Assembly (NCBI GenBank): GCA_021323155.1
Contig: JAJTCI010000152.1
Coordinates: 1-6,032 of the forward strand
From: Chitinophagaceae bacterium
Lineage (GTDB): Bacteria > Bacteroidota > Bacteroidia > Chitinophagales > Chitinophagaceae
Direction: 5' to 3'
Length of the DNA stretch: 6,032 bases
Position 1 is the first letter of the stretch. Every line of letters begins with the position of its first letter. The notes under the pieces are model-generated. The model worked only from the letters and a program-made list of their open reading frames with translations, was not told where the DNA came from and did not search any database. A program made the translations under genes and the position numbers. Below are positions 1-6,032 of the stretch, piece by piece.

Positions 1-1
1 C

Positions 2-577
2 ACGCTATCACCAGAACGCACTGGCCTGTCCGTTGTACCAGACGATGTTTCCCACCAGGTAGACTACCACGACATCAAAGATATTCTTGAATTGAAGCCG
101 GCAAATAACTGGTGGATCATCGCAGCAATTATGGTGCTCGCATTGACTTCCCTTTTTGGATTTTTGTGGTTCATGAACCGTAAGCAACCGGAGATCAAAC
201 AGGCAATACCGGTCACTGCCATACCAGGGTTATATAACGAACTGGTTAAAAAGATCCGCGTTTGGTCAACGATGGACCTTGGCGAAAAAAAAGTGGTGAT
301 GCAGGTATTCGAAGAAAGCACGCTAAGCGTCCGGCAGTTCTCTGATGTTGCCTGGCAGCAAAACAGCCGTCACTTCACCACCGGGGAATACATTTTGAAC
401 GCTAAGGGTAAGATGCCCGATGCGGAACTGGAGACAAGGTTCTTCCAATACCTCCGGCTGGCCGATGCCGTGAAATTTGCAAAATACCTACCACCCACCG
501 GCGAATCAAAAGAAATATTCCCGCTGCTGGAGCAAGTAGCAGGCGAATTATTTAACCAGGCAAAATCCCTGCGCTGA
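2..577 (+). CDS. C-terminal part of a single-pass membrane protein of a Bat/MoxR-type operon (5' partial)
   Basis: The frame is open from the window edge to the TGA at 575-577, giving 191 visible codons. The true start lies upstream; the TTG near position 92 is only an internal codon. The visible part has a polar stretch of about 30 residues (ending YHDIKDILELKP), one strong membrane segment (WWIIAAIMVLALTSLFGFLW, about nt 110-170), a basic NRKQ stop-transfer, and about 130 mostly helical, charged residues. By the positive-inside rule the C-terminal part should be cytoplasmic and the missing N-terminal part periplasmic. The stop overlaps the batA start by 1 nt (TGATG), implying translational coupling. 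Genes at this place in Bacteroidetes Bat operons often encode DUF4381- or BatD-like membrane proteins. The layout fits such a protein, but I see no diagnostic motif, so the family assignment is inference. Confidence 0.8.
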   Translation, partial: TLSPERTGLSVVPDDVSHQVDYHDIKDILELKPANNWWIIAAIMVLALTSLFGFLWFMNRKQPEIKQAIPVTAIPGLYNELVKKIRVWSTMDLGEKKVVMQVFEESTLSVRQFSDVAWQQNSRHFTTGEYILNAKGKMPDAELETRFFQYLRLADAVKFAKYLPPTGESKEIFPLLEQVAGELFNQAKSLR

Positions 578-1581
578 TGCTGAAGGAAAAGTTCAACATA
601 GCGTTCGCGTATCCCTGGGCATTACTGCTTTTATTGCTGATCCCGATGATGATCTACTGGCAGTGGACAAATTATGCAAGATCCACTGCTGCGATTAAAG
701 TCACCACCACCTATTTCCTGCAGCATACCAGGAGCTGGCGGACGAAGTTGCGGCACCTCCCTTTTTGGTTTCGTTGCATCGGGATCGCGGCGCTTATTGT
801 TGCGCTGGCCCGGCCACAGGAAATGTTTACGGAGGAAGAGATAACCGGTGATGGGATCGACATTGTGCTTTGTTTTGACATAAGTGGAAGTATGACGGAA
901 AAAGACATGCTACCCAACCGCCTCGAAGCAGCGAAGGAAGTGGCGCAGGAGTTTGTAGCAAATCGACGGGGTGATCGAATCGGCGTGGTAATATTCAGTA
1001 GCCAGAGTTTCACATTATGTCCCATTACTACCGATCACAATGTTGTGAGGACACAGATCAGCAACATAACCAGTGGATACCTGTATGACGAAGGCACGGC
1101 GATCGGTTCAGGTCTTGCAACCAGCATCGACCGGTTGCGGCATACCCATGCAAAAAGCAAAATAGTGGTATTACTCACCGATGGCGTAGACTTCGGTGGT
1201 ATGATTCCACCGGACATCGCAAAGGAAATGGCGAAGTTGTACGGGGTAAAGGTTTATACGATCGGTATCGGCTCTGAAAAAGAGATCGAGGTACCCGTAG
1301 AAAGTCCCTTCGGTAGAGTAATGGAAAAAAAGAAACTGGAATACAACGAACCACTGCTGAAGAGCCTTGCCGTTGAAACACAGGGCCAGTATTTCCATGC
1401 AACCACGAAGGATAAACTGAAAGGCATTTACGAAAGCATCGACAAACTGGAAAAGTCAAGGGTGCAGGTCAAGACTTATAACCGGTATACGGAACAGTAC
1501 CGCGGTGCCTTGCTGATTGGTCTCGCTTTTATTATCCTTGAGCTGGTGCTCCGGCTAACGGTATTCAAGAAGTTCCCCTGA
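577..1581 (+). CDS. batA: BatA-like von Willebrand factor A domain membrane protein
   Basis: The product is 334 residues, the usual BatA size. An N-terminal membrane segment (about 13-28, YPWALLLLLLIPMMIYWQW) and a second (about 66-77), followed by ARPQ, match the BatA/aerotolerance N-terminal module. A VWA domain follows from about 94. Its MIDAS metal site is complete: DISGS at 101-105 (D101, S103, S105), T174 in DEGTAIG, and D202 in LLTDG. The stretches PNRLEAAK, DRIGVVIF, SFTLCPITTDH and AIGSGLAT are typical of BatA rather than BatB. A last membrane helix lies at about 309-328. The VWA domain is expected in the periplasm, probably as a partner of a MoxR AAA ATPase encoded upstream, outside the window. 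The Bat name comes from Bacteroides aerotolerance; the molecular role is poorly known. The start shares 1 nt with the upstream stop and has no clear Shine-Dalgarno, so it probably relies on coupling. No batB follows. Confidence 0.93.
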   Translation: MLKEKFNIAFAYPWALLLLLLIPMMIYWQWTNYARSTAAIKVTTTYFLQHTRSWRTKLRHLPFWFRCIGIAALIVALARPQEMFTEEEITGDGIDIVLCFDISGSMTEKDMLPNRLEAAKEVAQEFVANRRGDRIGVVIFSSQSFTLCPITTDHNVVRTQISNITSGYLYDEGTAIGSGLATSIDRLRHTHAKSKIVVLLTDGVDFGGMIPPDIAKEMAKLYGVKVYTIGIGSEKEIEVPVESPFGRVMEKKKLEYNEPLLKSLAVETQGQYFHATTKDKLKGIYESIDKLEKSRVQVKTYNRYTEQYRGALLIGLAFIILELVLRLTVFKKFP

Positions 1582-1583
1582 TG

Positions 1584-2303
1584 TTATTTTCCATTTATCT
1601 CCAGTAATTCCACATCGAACACCAGTGTTGAACCAGGCGGAATGGGCGAACCCGGCTGAGAGAAATTTCCATACGCCAGCTCCGAAGGAACGAATAGACG
1701 CCACCTGCTTCCCAGCGGCATCATCAGCAGTGCCTCGGTCCAGCCAGCGATCACACCGTCCACACGCAACTTAACAGGCATCCCACTTTCAACAGAACTT
1801 TCGAACACGGTGCCATCGGACAGTGTTCCGTGGTAGTGAACCGTAATACTATCGGTAAGGGATGGTTTCGGTCCCTCGCCTTCTTTCAACACCAGGTATT
1901 GGAGTCCGCTTGGCAAGGCGACCACGCCTTTCTTATTTTTGTTCGCGGCGAGAAACGCGTTACCGGCCTTGATGTTCACTTCGGCCTGTTGCTCCATCAG
2001 CATATTGATATAATCATTCAACACATAATTGGCCTGGTCGGCGGAGAACGGCATTTTAGCATTCGCCAACACATCATTCACTGCCTTCATCACCACCGCC
2101 GTATTGAGCTTCTTCACCCCGAACTCCTTATACTGGAGGGCGATGCTCATACCAACAGCGTAGCTGAATGAATCGAGCTTCGTTTTTAGCACAGGCTGGG
2201 TGGGCTTTACAGGAGGTGTCTTGGTTTTCGGCGGTGTTTTCGTTTGCGCGTTCATTTGCAGCGTAAAAATGCCGAGTAGTATAAACAGGAAGGCCTTTTT
2301 CAT
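1584..2303 (-). CDS. Exported FKBP-type peptidyl-prolyl cis-trans isomerase (FkpA/Mip-like)
   Basis: The product is 239 residues. It starts with a signal peptide (MKKAFLFILLGIFTLQMNAQ) with likely signal peptidase I cleavage around residue 19-20; there is no lipobox cysteine, so it should be soluble in the periplasm. A Lys/Thr/Pro-rich linker follows (21-42, KTPP repeated). Next comes a helical FKBP N-terminal dimerisation-type domain (about 43-125, from DSFSYAVGMSIALQ) and an FKBP catalytic domain (about 130-236). Active-site positions recognisable by analogy with FKBP12 and FkpA are Y157, F167, V184-I185, W188, Y211 and F229. The usual Asp after F167 is Glu (FESS), and the FKBP12 F46 position is Leu179. 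The role is prolyl isomerisation and chaperoning of exported proteins. The leader before the ATG is A-rich (AAAAAAACCCTGA) with no Shine-Dalgarno, as is usual in Bacteroidetes. The gene converges on batA with a 2-nt gap. Confidence 0.95.
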   Translation of the reverse strand: MKKAFLFILLGIFTLQMNAQTKTPPKTKTPPVKPTQPVLKTKLDSFSYAVGMSIALQYKEFGVKKLNTAVVMKAVNDVLANAKMPFSADQANYVLNDYINMLMEQQAEVNIKAGNAFLAANKNKKGVVALPSGLQYLVLKEGEGPKPSLTDSITVHYHGTLSDGTVFESSVESGMPVKLRVDGVIAGWTEALLMMPLGSRWRLFVPSELAYGNFSQPGSPIPPGSTLVFDVELLEINGK

Positions 2304-2322
2304 TCAGGGTTTTTTTAGTCGC

Positions 2323-2351
2323 CAAATTTAACCAATGGGTTGAAGTAGAAA
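2323..2351 (-). promoter_or_regulatory. Candidate Bacteroidetes housekeeping promoter for the FKBP gene
   Basis: Read on the minus strand, TAAATTTG (2330-2323) matches the Bacteroidetes -7 consensus TAnnTTTG exactly. A TTTC (2351-2348), one base from the -33 TTTG, lies 17 nt further upstream. The -7 box ends 19 nt before the ATG, so the leader would be short. It sits in the 72-nt gap between the M23 peptidase stop and the FKBP start and suggests that the FKBP gene can be transcribed on its own. The -33 box is imperfect, and such short motifs occur by chance in AT-rich gaps. Confidence 0.5.
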
Positions 2352-2375
2352 GCGCTTTTAAGGATTTTTTGGCGC

Positions 2376-3098
2376 TTACCGGGCATATTGCATCATCTGC
2401 AAAATGATGTCGGCATCCGGTGAGTTAGCAAGGTATTGCTCCCTTTCGCTGTACTTGCACACACCGGGGTAGTCGCCTTCCCGGTAAGCCATGTCAAGGA
2501 TCACCTGGAAATGCAGGTGCGGGGGCCAGTGGCCGTTCTCCTCCGGTGGGCCAAAGACCGCCATCTGTTGCCCGCGGTTGACATACTGCCCCTCGGTGGC
2601 GCGCTGGATGTCATTGAGTGAAAGGTGACCGTATAAAGTGTAGAATGAGAATCCTTCCAATTGATGCAGGAGGATCAGCGTAGCGCCATAATCGCCATAA
2701 TGGTCGTTGAAGGCGAAACTATGCACCATGCCGCCGAACGGTGCGTAGACGGGCGTACCGGCTTTGCCCCAAATATCAATACCGAGGTGTAAACGGCGTG
2801 GTTCTGACTGGATATCGGCCGCGTCGAATATTTTACTTCGGCTGTACACTGTGCGCAGTTCACCGTAGCCACCAATGCCATAGGTAGCGCCTGCATCCTC
2901 CAGCAGGTCCATGATGTATTCAGAGAATAATTCAGTGTTATCAAATATCTCCGAGGTGAGGTCAGTATTGGTAGAAGTGAAGTCCACCAGTTTCAGCTTA
3001 TCTTTCTCGGGATTGAATGGAACAACCGGGAAGAACGACGACTGGTTCTTTCGGAGTACATGAATAATGTCTTTGGGATCTATCAGCGGGTCCTTCAT
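2376..3098 (-). CDS. M23-family (LytM-fold) metallopeptidase domain protein, apparently cytoplasmic
   Basis: The product is 240 residues. The LytM/M23 core lies at about 103-200: HLGID (H104, D108) and HLHF (H194, H196) give the two signature motifs. H104, D108 and H196 are the expected zinc ligands, and H194 plus H158 (LYGHLS) the catalytic pair. The family cleaves glycyl or D-amino-acid peptide bonds in peptidoglycan. Oddly, the N-terminus (MKDPLIDPKDIIHVLRKNQ) is polar, with no signal peptide, membrane helix or lipobox, so export by Sec is unlikely. The core plus C-terminal tail (PGVCKYSE...SPDADIIL) recalls the M23-like middle domain of large phosphotransferase-M23-class III aminotransferase proteins; that is recollection, not a search. 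The start overlaps the upstream acetyltransferase stop by 4 nt (ATGA), so the two are translationally coupled. The substrate is unknown. Confidence 0.9.
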   Translation of the reverse strand: MKDPLIDPKDIIHVLRKNQSSFFPVVPFNPEKDKLKLVDFTSTNTDLTSEIFDNTELFSEYIMDLLEDAGATYGIGGYGELRTVYSRSKIFDAADIQSEPRRLHLGIDIWGKAGTPVYAPFGGMVHSFAFNDHYGDYGATLILLHQLEGFSFYTLYGHLSLNDIQRATEGQYVNRGQQMAVFGPPEENGHWPPHLHFQVILDMAYREGDYPGVCKYSEREQYLANSPDADIILQMMQYAR

Positions 3099-3604
3099 CC
3101 CTTAAAGGTACTCACTAATGCGTAGTTCCTGACAAGCTGCCCATCTTCTTCAGTATCTCCCATGAACTGCATTCCGCATTTCTCCAATACATTTTGGGAA
3201 GCAGTATTGTCGATGTGCGCCCGACCGATGATCCTGTCCAGGCCTTGTACCTCAAATGCGTATTTAACTACAGCCAGCGCGGCTTCGGTGGCATAGCCCT
3301 TGCCCCAATGATCTCTCTTATAACGGAAGCCCAGGTCGATATCGCCATTCGTAAGTTTCTTTAACCCACACCAACCGATGAACTCATTACCGGAGCTGTT
3401 GATCACTGCCCAGCGGCCCAGGCCCAATTCGTATTGCGGGAGGATGATGTCGCGTATTACGGTTGGCGCATTCTCGCGCGTCGTGGGTGCCTCGTGCACA
3501 TATTTCACTACCTCGGGATCGCTGTTGAGTTCGAAGATGAGGTGGGCATCCTCGAGGGTGAACTGGCGAAAGAGTAGTCGATCTGTTTGGAGGATTATAT
3601 TCAT
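3095..3604 (-). CDS. GNAT-family N-acetyltransferase, RimJ/RimL-like
   Basis: The product is 169 residues, the full length for this family. It opens with the characteristic LQTDRLLFRQFTLEDA of RimJ/RimL-type (Acetyltransf_3) enzymes. The acetyl-CoA pyrophosphate-binding motif A is seen as HWGKGYA (99-105). It is followed by the late motif DNTASQNVLEKCGMQFMG (132-149) common in this group. These enzymes move acetyl from acetyl-CoA to an amine, such as a protein N-terminus, an antibiotic or a small metabolite; the sequence does not tell which. The gene lies 83 nt downstream of leuS and overlaps the M23 gene by 4 nt. No Shine-Dalgarno precedes the ATG (GATCGCAACGTGTTAC), and I see no convincing TAnnTTTG box in the gap, so read-through from leuS is possible. 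Confidence 0.93.
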   Translation of the reverse strand: MNIILQTDRLLFRQFTLEDAHLIFELNSDPEVVKYVHEAPTTRENAPTVIRDIILPQYELGLGRWAVINSSGNEFIGWCGLKKLTNGDIDLGFRYKRDHWGKGYATEAALAVVKYAFEVQGLDRIIGRAHIDNTASQNVLEKCGMQFMGDTEEDGQLVRNYALVSTFKG

Positions 3605-3627
3605 GTAACACGTTGCGATCTTGCCGT

Positions 3628-3657
3628 GAGTGGTTCACTTTTCAAAGTGAACCACTC
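3628..3657. repeat. Perfect 14-bp inverted repeat between leuS and the acetyltransferase gene
   Basis: The arms GAGTGGTTCACTTT (3628-3641) and AAAGTGAACCACTC (3644-3657) are exactly complementary around TC. As RNA this forms a long stable hairpin, with a slightly larger loop in practice. It follows the leuS stop by about 30 nt. On the minus strand the stem is followed by ACGGCAAG, so there is no U-tract and it is not a classic intrinsic terminator. On the plus strand it is followed by TTATTCATGTTTT, but no gene reads towards it. It could protect the leuS mRNA 3' end, attenuate read-through, or be a copy of a dispersed palindromic repeat. Confidence 0.85.
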
Positions 3658-3687
3658 TTATTCATGTTTTGGCATAGTGGCTCGGCC

Positions 3688-6032
3688 CTACACCACCACG
3701 TTCACCATCTTCCCTTTCACAAATATGAATTTCTTCATTGGCTTGCCTTCCAGCCATTTCTGCACTACGTCATTTGCCAGCACAGCTTTCTCCACCTCCG
3801 CTTGACCGGCATCCACGGGAAGTTTGATAGTGGTGCGGAGTTTTCCATTGATGGACACCGGATATTCCTTGCTGGATTCAAGCACATATTTCTCTTCAAA
3901 TTCCGGGTATGCCGCGTACAGGACGCTCCCGCTGTTGCCCATAGCCGACCAAAGTTCTTCCGAGATATGCGGAGCATACGGCGTGAGCAGCACCACCAGT
4001 TGTTCGAGCACCAGCTTCTTGCGGCAGTTGAGATCAGTCAGTTCATTAACACAGACCATGAACGCGGCCACCGCGGTATTGAAAGAAAAACGCTCGGTGT
4101 CTTCTTTTATCTTCCTGATTGTTTTGTGCAGTGTCTTCAGCTCTTCCGCGGTAGGTTGGTCTTCATTCCAAACCTTTCCTTTCTGCTCATCAAAGAACAG
4201 GCGCCAGAGTTTACGCAGGAAGCGGTGCACCCCTTCTATCCCTTTTGTATCCCATGGCTTGCTTTGTTCCACCGGTCCAAGGAACATCTCGTACATACGA
4301 AATGTGTCGGCTCCGTACTTGTTTACAAGATCGTCAGGGTTGACGGTATTGTAAAGGCGTTTACTCATTTTCTCCACCAACATGCCCGTCACATACTTGC
4401 CATCTTCCAATATAAACTCTGCCTCCCTATATTCATCCCTCCATTTCCTGAATGATTCAATATCGAGTTCCAGTCCGTCTACAAAATTCACATCAACATG
4501 TATCTCGTCTGTTTCGTACTGGTCTTTCAGACCTGCAGAAACATATTTATTCGTTCCCCTGACCCGGTAAACAAACCGTGAACTCCCTTGTATCATTCCC
4601 TGGTTCACTAATCGCTTATAAGGTTCATCATGACCGATCAATCCAAGATCATAAAGGCATTTCGTCCACATGCGGCTGTACAACAGGTGCCCGACCGCGT
4701 GCTCGGTGCCGCCAATGTAGAGATCCACCTGGTTCCAGTAATCAGACACCCTCCGGACGCAAAAAGTCTGATCATTATGCGGGTCCATGTACCTGAGAAA
4801 ATACCAGGAACTGCCCGCATAACCGGGCATGGTGTTGGTCTCGAGATTTCGGTCCTTCCATTCTTTAATATTCGCGAGAGGCCCTTCACCTTCCGGGCCG
4901 GGTGAATAAGAATCCACTGCGGGTAACTCCAGCGGTAGTTCAGATTCATCTAAAGGATAGGCAATACCGTTCTCCCATTTGATGGGAAATGGTTCCCCCC
5001 AGTAACGTTGCCTTGAGAATGCAGCGTCACGCATCTTGTAATTCACTTTCCGCTCGCCAATTCCCAATTCCTCCAGTTTATTGATGACCACCTCCATGGC
5101 TTGTTTCATCTGGAGGCCATCCAGGAAATCGCTGTTGCCCAGTGTAACGTCTTTGGAAGGATTGGCCTCTTCACCGTTATAATCTTCACCAATAATATTC
5201 GTGATAGGGATATTGAAATGCCGGGCGAATTTGTGGTCCCGCTCATCGCCGCAGGGAACAGCCATGATCGCACCGGTACCGTAACCAGCCAGTACGTATT
5301 CCGAGATCCATATAGGAATGTCTTTTCCATTAAACGGATGACTGGCATAAGAACCGGTAAACACACCGGTGATCTTTTTCTCCGACATTCTTTCCCGCTC
5401 GCTGCGGCTCTTTACATAAGCAATGTAATCATCCACCGCCTGCTTCTGTTCCTGGGTTGTTATCAACGGCAGCAACTCATGCTCCGGCGCAATAACCATG
5501 AAGTCTACACCAAAGATGGTATCTGGACGAGTGGTATAAACACGGAGCGTTCCCCTCTCCTTTGGAGTGGGGTTGGGGGTAAGGTCCCGAACAGCGAACT
5601 CAATCTCCGCCCCACTACTCTTCCCGATCCAGTTCGCCTGCATCTCTTTCATCGACTCGCTGAACTCAACGCTTTCAAGTCCTTCCAGCAACCGGTCAGC
5701 ATACTCCGTTATCCGTAAATACCATTGTCTTAATTTCTTCTTCACTACCGGGTGACCACCTCGCTCACTAACACCATTCACTACTTCATCATTGGCGAGC
5801 ACGGTACCCAGCGCTTCGCACCAGTTCACTTCGCCGTAGCCACAATAAGCGATGCGGTAATGCATCAGGATCTCCTGTTGCTCTTTCTCGCTGAACGCCT
5901 TCCACTGCAATGGAGAGAACATAATAGATGGATCGCCCGGACAGGGATGATCGTTATTGCCATCGCGCTCAAAAATGCGCACCAGCTCATCGATCGGCTC
6001 CGCTTTATTCGCAGTCCGGTTGTACCAGCTCT
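3688..6032 (-). CDS. leuS: Leucyl-tRNA synthetase, 5' partial
   Basis: This class I synthetase charges tRNA-Leu with leucine and edits wrong products in the cytoplasm. About 780 codons are visible. The frame stays open to the window edge, where it reads SWYNRTANKAEPIDELVRIFERDG, so the GTG at 5982 is internal. Roughly 150 N-terminal residues, with the HIGH motif, are missing; the full protein should be about 930 residues, as in Bacteroidetes. The CP1 editing domain is present, with TTRPDTIFG (5535-5509) and GTGAIMAVPCGDERD (5280-5236). Further on are SRQRYWGEPFPI, SSWYFLRYMDP, GGTEHAVGHLLYSRMW, a leucine-specific insert (LKDQYETDEIHVDVNFVDG), and the signature loop KMSKR (4371-4357; the last Ser of KMSKS is Arg). 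The anticodon-binding and C-terminal domains (SINGKLRTTIKLPVD, ending in VKGKMVNVVV) are complete up to a TAG stop. An 11-residue palindromic-repeat insert precedes the editing motif. Confidence 0.98.
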   Translation of the reverse strand, partial: SWYNRTANKAEPIDELVRIFERDGNNDHPCPGDPSIMFSPLQWKAFSEKEQQEILMHYRIAYCGYGEVNWCEALGTVLANDEVVNGVSERGGHPVVKKKLRQWYLRITEYADRLLEGLESVEFSESMKEMQANWIGKSSGAEIEFAVRDLTPNPTPKERGTLRVYTTRPDTIFGVDFMVIAPEHELLPLITTQEQKQAVDDYIAYVKSRSERERMSEKKITGVFTGSYASHPFNGKDIPIWISEYVLAGYGTGAIMAVPCGDERDHKFARHFNIPITNIIGEDYNGEEANPSKDVTLGNSDFLDGLQMKQAMEVVINKLEELGIGERKVNYKMRDAAFSRQRYWGEPFPIKWENGIAYPLDESELPLELPAVDSYSPGPEGEGPLANIKEWKDRNLETNTMPGYAGSSWYFLRYMDPHNDQTFCVRRVSDYWNQVDLYIGGTEHAVGHLLYSRMWTKCLYDLGLIGHDEPYKRLVNQGMIQGSSRFVYRVRGTNKYVSAGLKDQYETDEIHVDVNFVDGLELDIESFRKWRDEYREAEFILEDGKYVTGMLVEKMSKRLYNTVNPDDLVNKYGADTFRMYEMFLGPVEQSKPWDTKGIEGVHRFLRKLWRLFFDEQKGKVWNEDQPTAEELKTLHKTIRKIKEDTERFSFNTAVAAFMVCVNELTDLNCRKKLVLEQLVVLLTPYAPHISEELWSAMGNSGSVLYAAYPEFEEKYVLESSKEYPVSINGKLRTTIKLPVDAGQAEVEKAVLANDVVQKWLEGKPMKKFIFVKGKMVNVVV
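5551..5583. repeat. Palindromic repeat element inserted in frame in leuS
   Basis: Plus-strand CCCCTCTCC (5552-5560), TTT, GGAGTGGGG (5564-5572) forms a 9-bp stem with one central T-T mismatch, followed by a G-rich tail TTGGGGGTAAGG. In the leuS frame the 33 nt encode exactly 11 residues, LTPNPTPKERG. They lie between AEIEFAVRD and TLRVYTTRPDTIFG, where other leucyl-tRNA synthetases have only a short linker, as I recall the family. From memory, the sequence resembles a dispersed element of Bacteroidetes genomes encoding TPNPSPKERG-like peptides. The palindrome is seen directly; the repeat-family membership and insertion are inferred. Confidence 0.7.

Noticed and set aside
92..94. TTG as the start of the first gene
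   Set aside because: The frame continues open to the left edge of the window with protein-like content, so the gene is cut by the window rather than starting here.
2350..2377. Possible hairpin AAGCGC / GCGCTT after the M23 stop as a terminator
   Set aside because: The stem is only 6 bp with a 16-nt AT-rich loop, begins inside the stop codon and has no proper U-tract; too weak to call.
3613..4455. Plus-strand open frame of 280 codons, rich in His and Phe
   Set aside because: It lies almost wholly antisense to the highly conserved C-terminal part of leuS, starts at a non-ATG codon with no leader signal, and has the composition typical of a shadow frame.
5101..5718. Plus-strand open frame of 205 codons
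   Set aside because: It is antisense to the leuS editing domain, with no recognisable domain and no leader; the minus-strand frame is unmistakably LeuRS.
5980..5982. GTG as the start of leuS
   Set aside because: The frame continues upstream with WYNRTANKAEPIDELV, a typical LeuRS stretch, and the catalytic N-terminal part has not yet been reached.

Overview
The window looks like ordinary chromosomal sequence from a member of the Bacteroidota, most likely Chitinophagaceae-like. This placement is an inference. It rests on the Bacteroidetes-type leucyl-tRNA synthetase, a BatA aerotolerance-type gene, a signal peptide ending in NAQ, an exact TAnnTTTG-type -7 box, A-rich rather than Shine-Dalgarno leaders, and a palindromic element encoding TPNPTPKERG. 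The window is almost fully coding. The only gaps are 2, 72 and 83 nt, and no tRNA, rRNA, CRISPR array, insertion sequence or phage gene is visible.

Left part, plus strand (2-1581): the 3' end of a single-pass membrane protein gene, cut by the window edge, overlaps by 1 nt (TGATG) with a complete batA-like gene. BatA is a membrane-anchored von Willebrand A protein with an intact metal-binding MIDAS. This is the distal end of a Bat (MoxR/DUF58/VWA) type operon, which appears to stop at BatA because the next gene converges on it.

Right part, minus strand (1584-6032), in transcription order: leuS (5' end outside the window), a RimJ/RimL-like GNAT acetyltransferase, an M23-fold metallopeptidase without a signal peptide, and an exported FKBP-type peptidyl-prolyl isomerase. 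The acetyltransferase and peptidase genes overlap by 4 nt (ATGA) and are surely co-translated. A 14-bp perfect inverted repeat lies between leuS and the acetyltransferase gene. A good Bacteroidetes promoter candidate lies in front of the FKBP gene, so that gene probably has its own transcript. The FKBP and batA genes converge with only 2 nt between their stop codons.

The most notable feature is a 33-nt (11-codon) in-frame palindromic element inside leuS, at the start of the editing domain. It encodes LTPNPTPKERG and looks like a dispersed Bacteroidetes repeat that has landed in an essential gene without breaking the frame. I did not find evidence for a new multigene system here.
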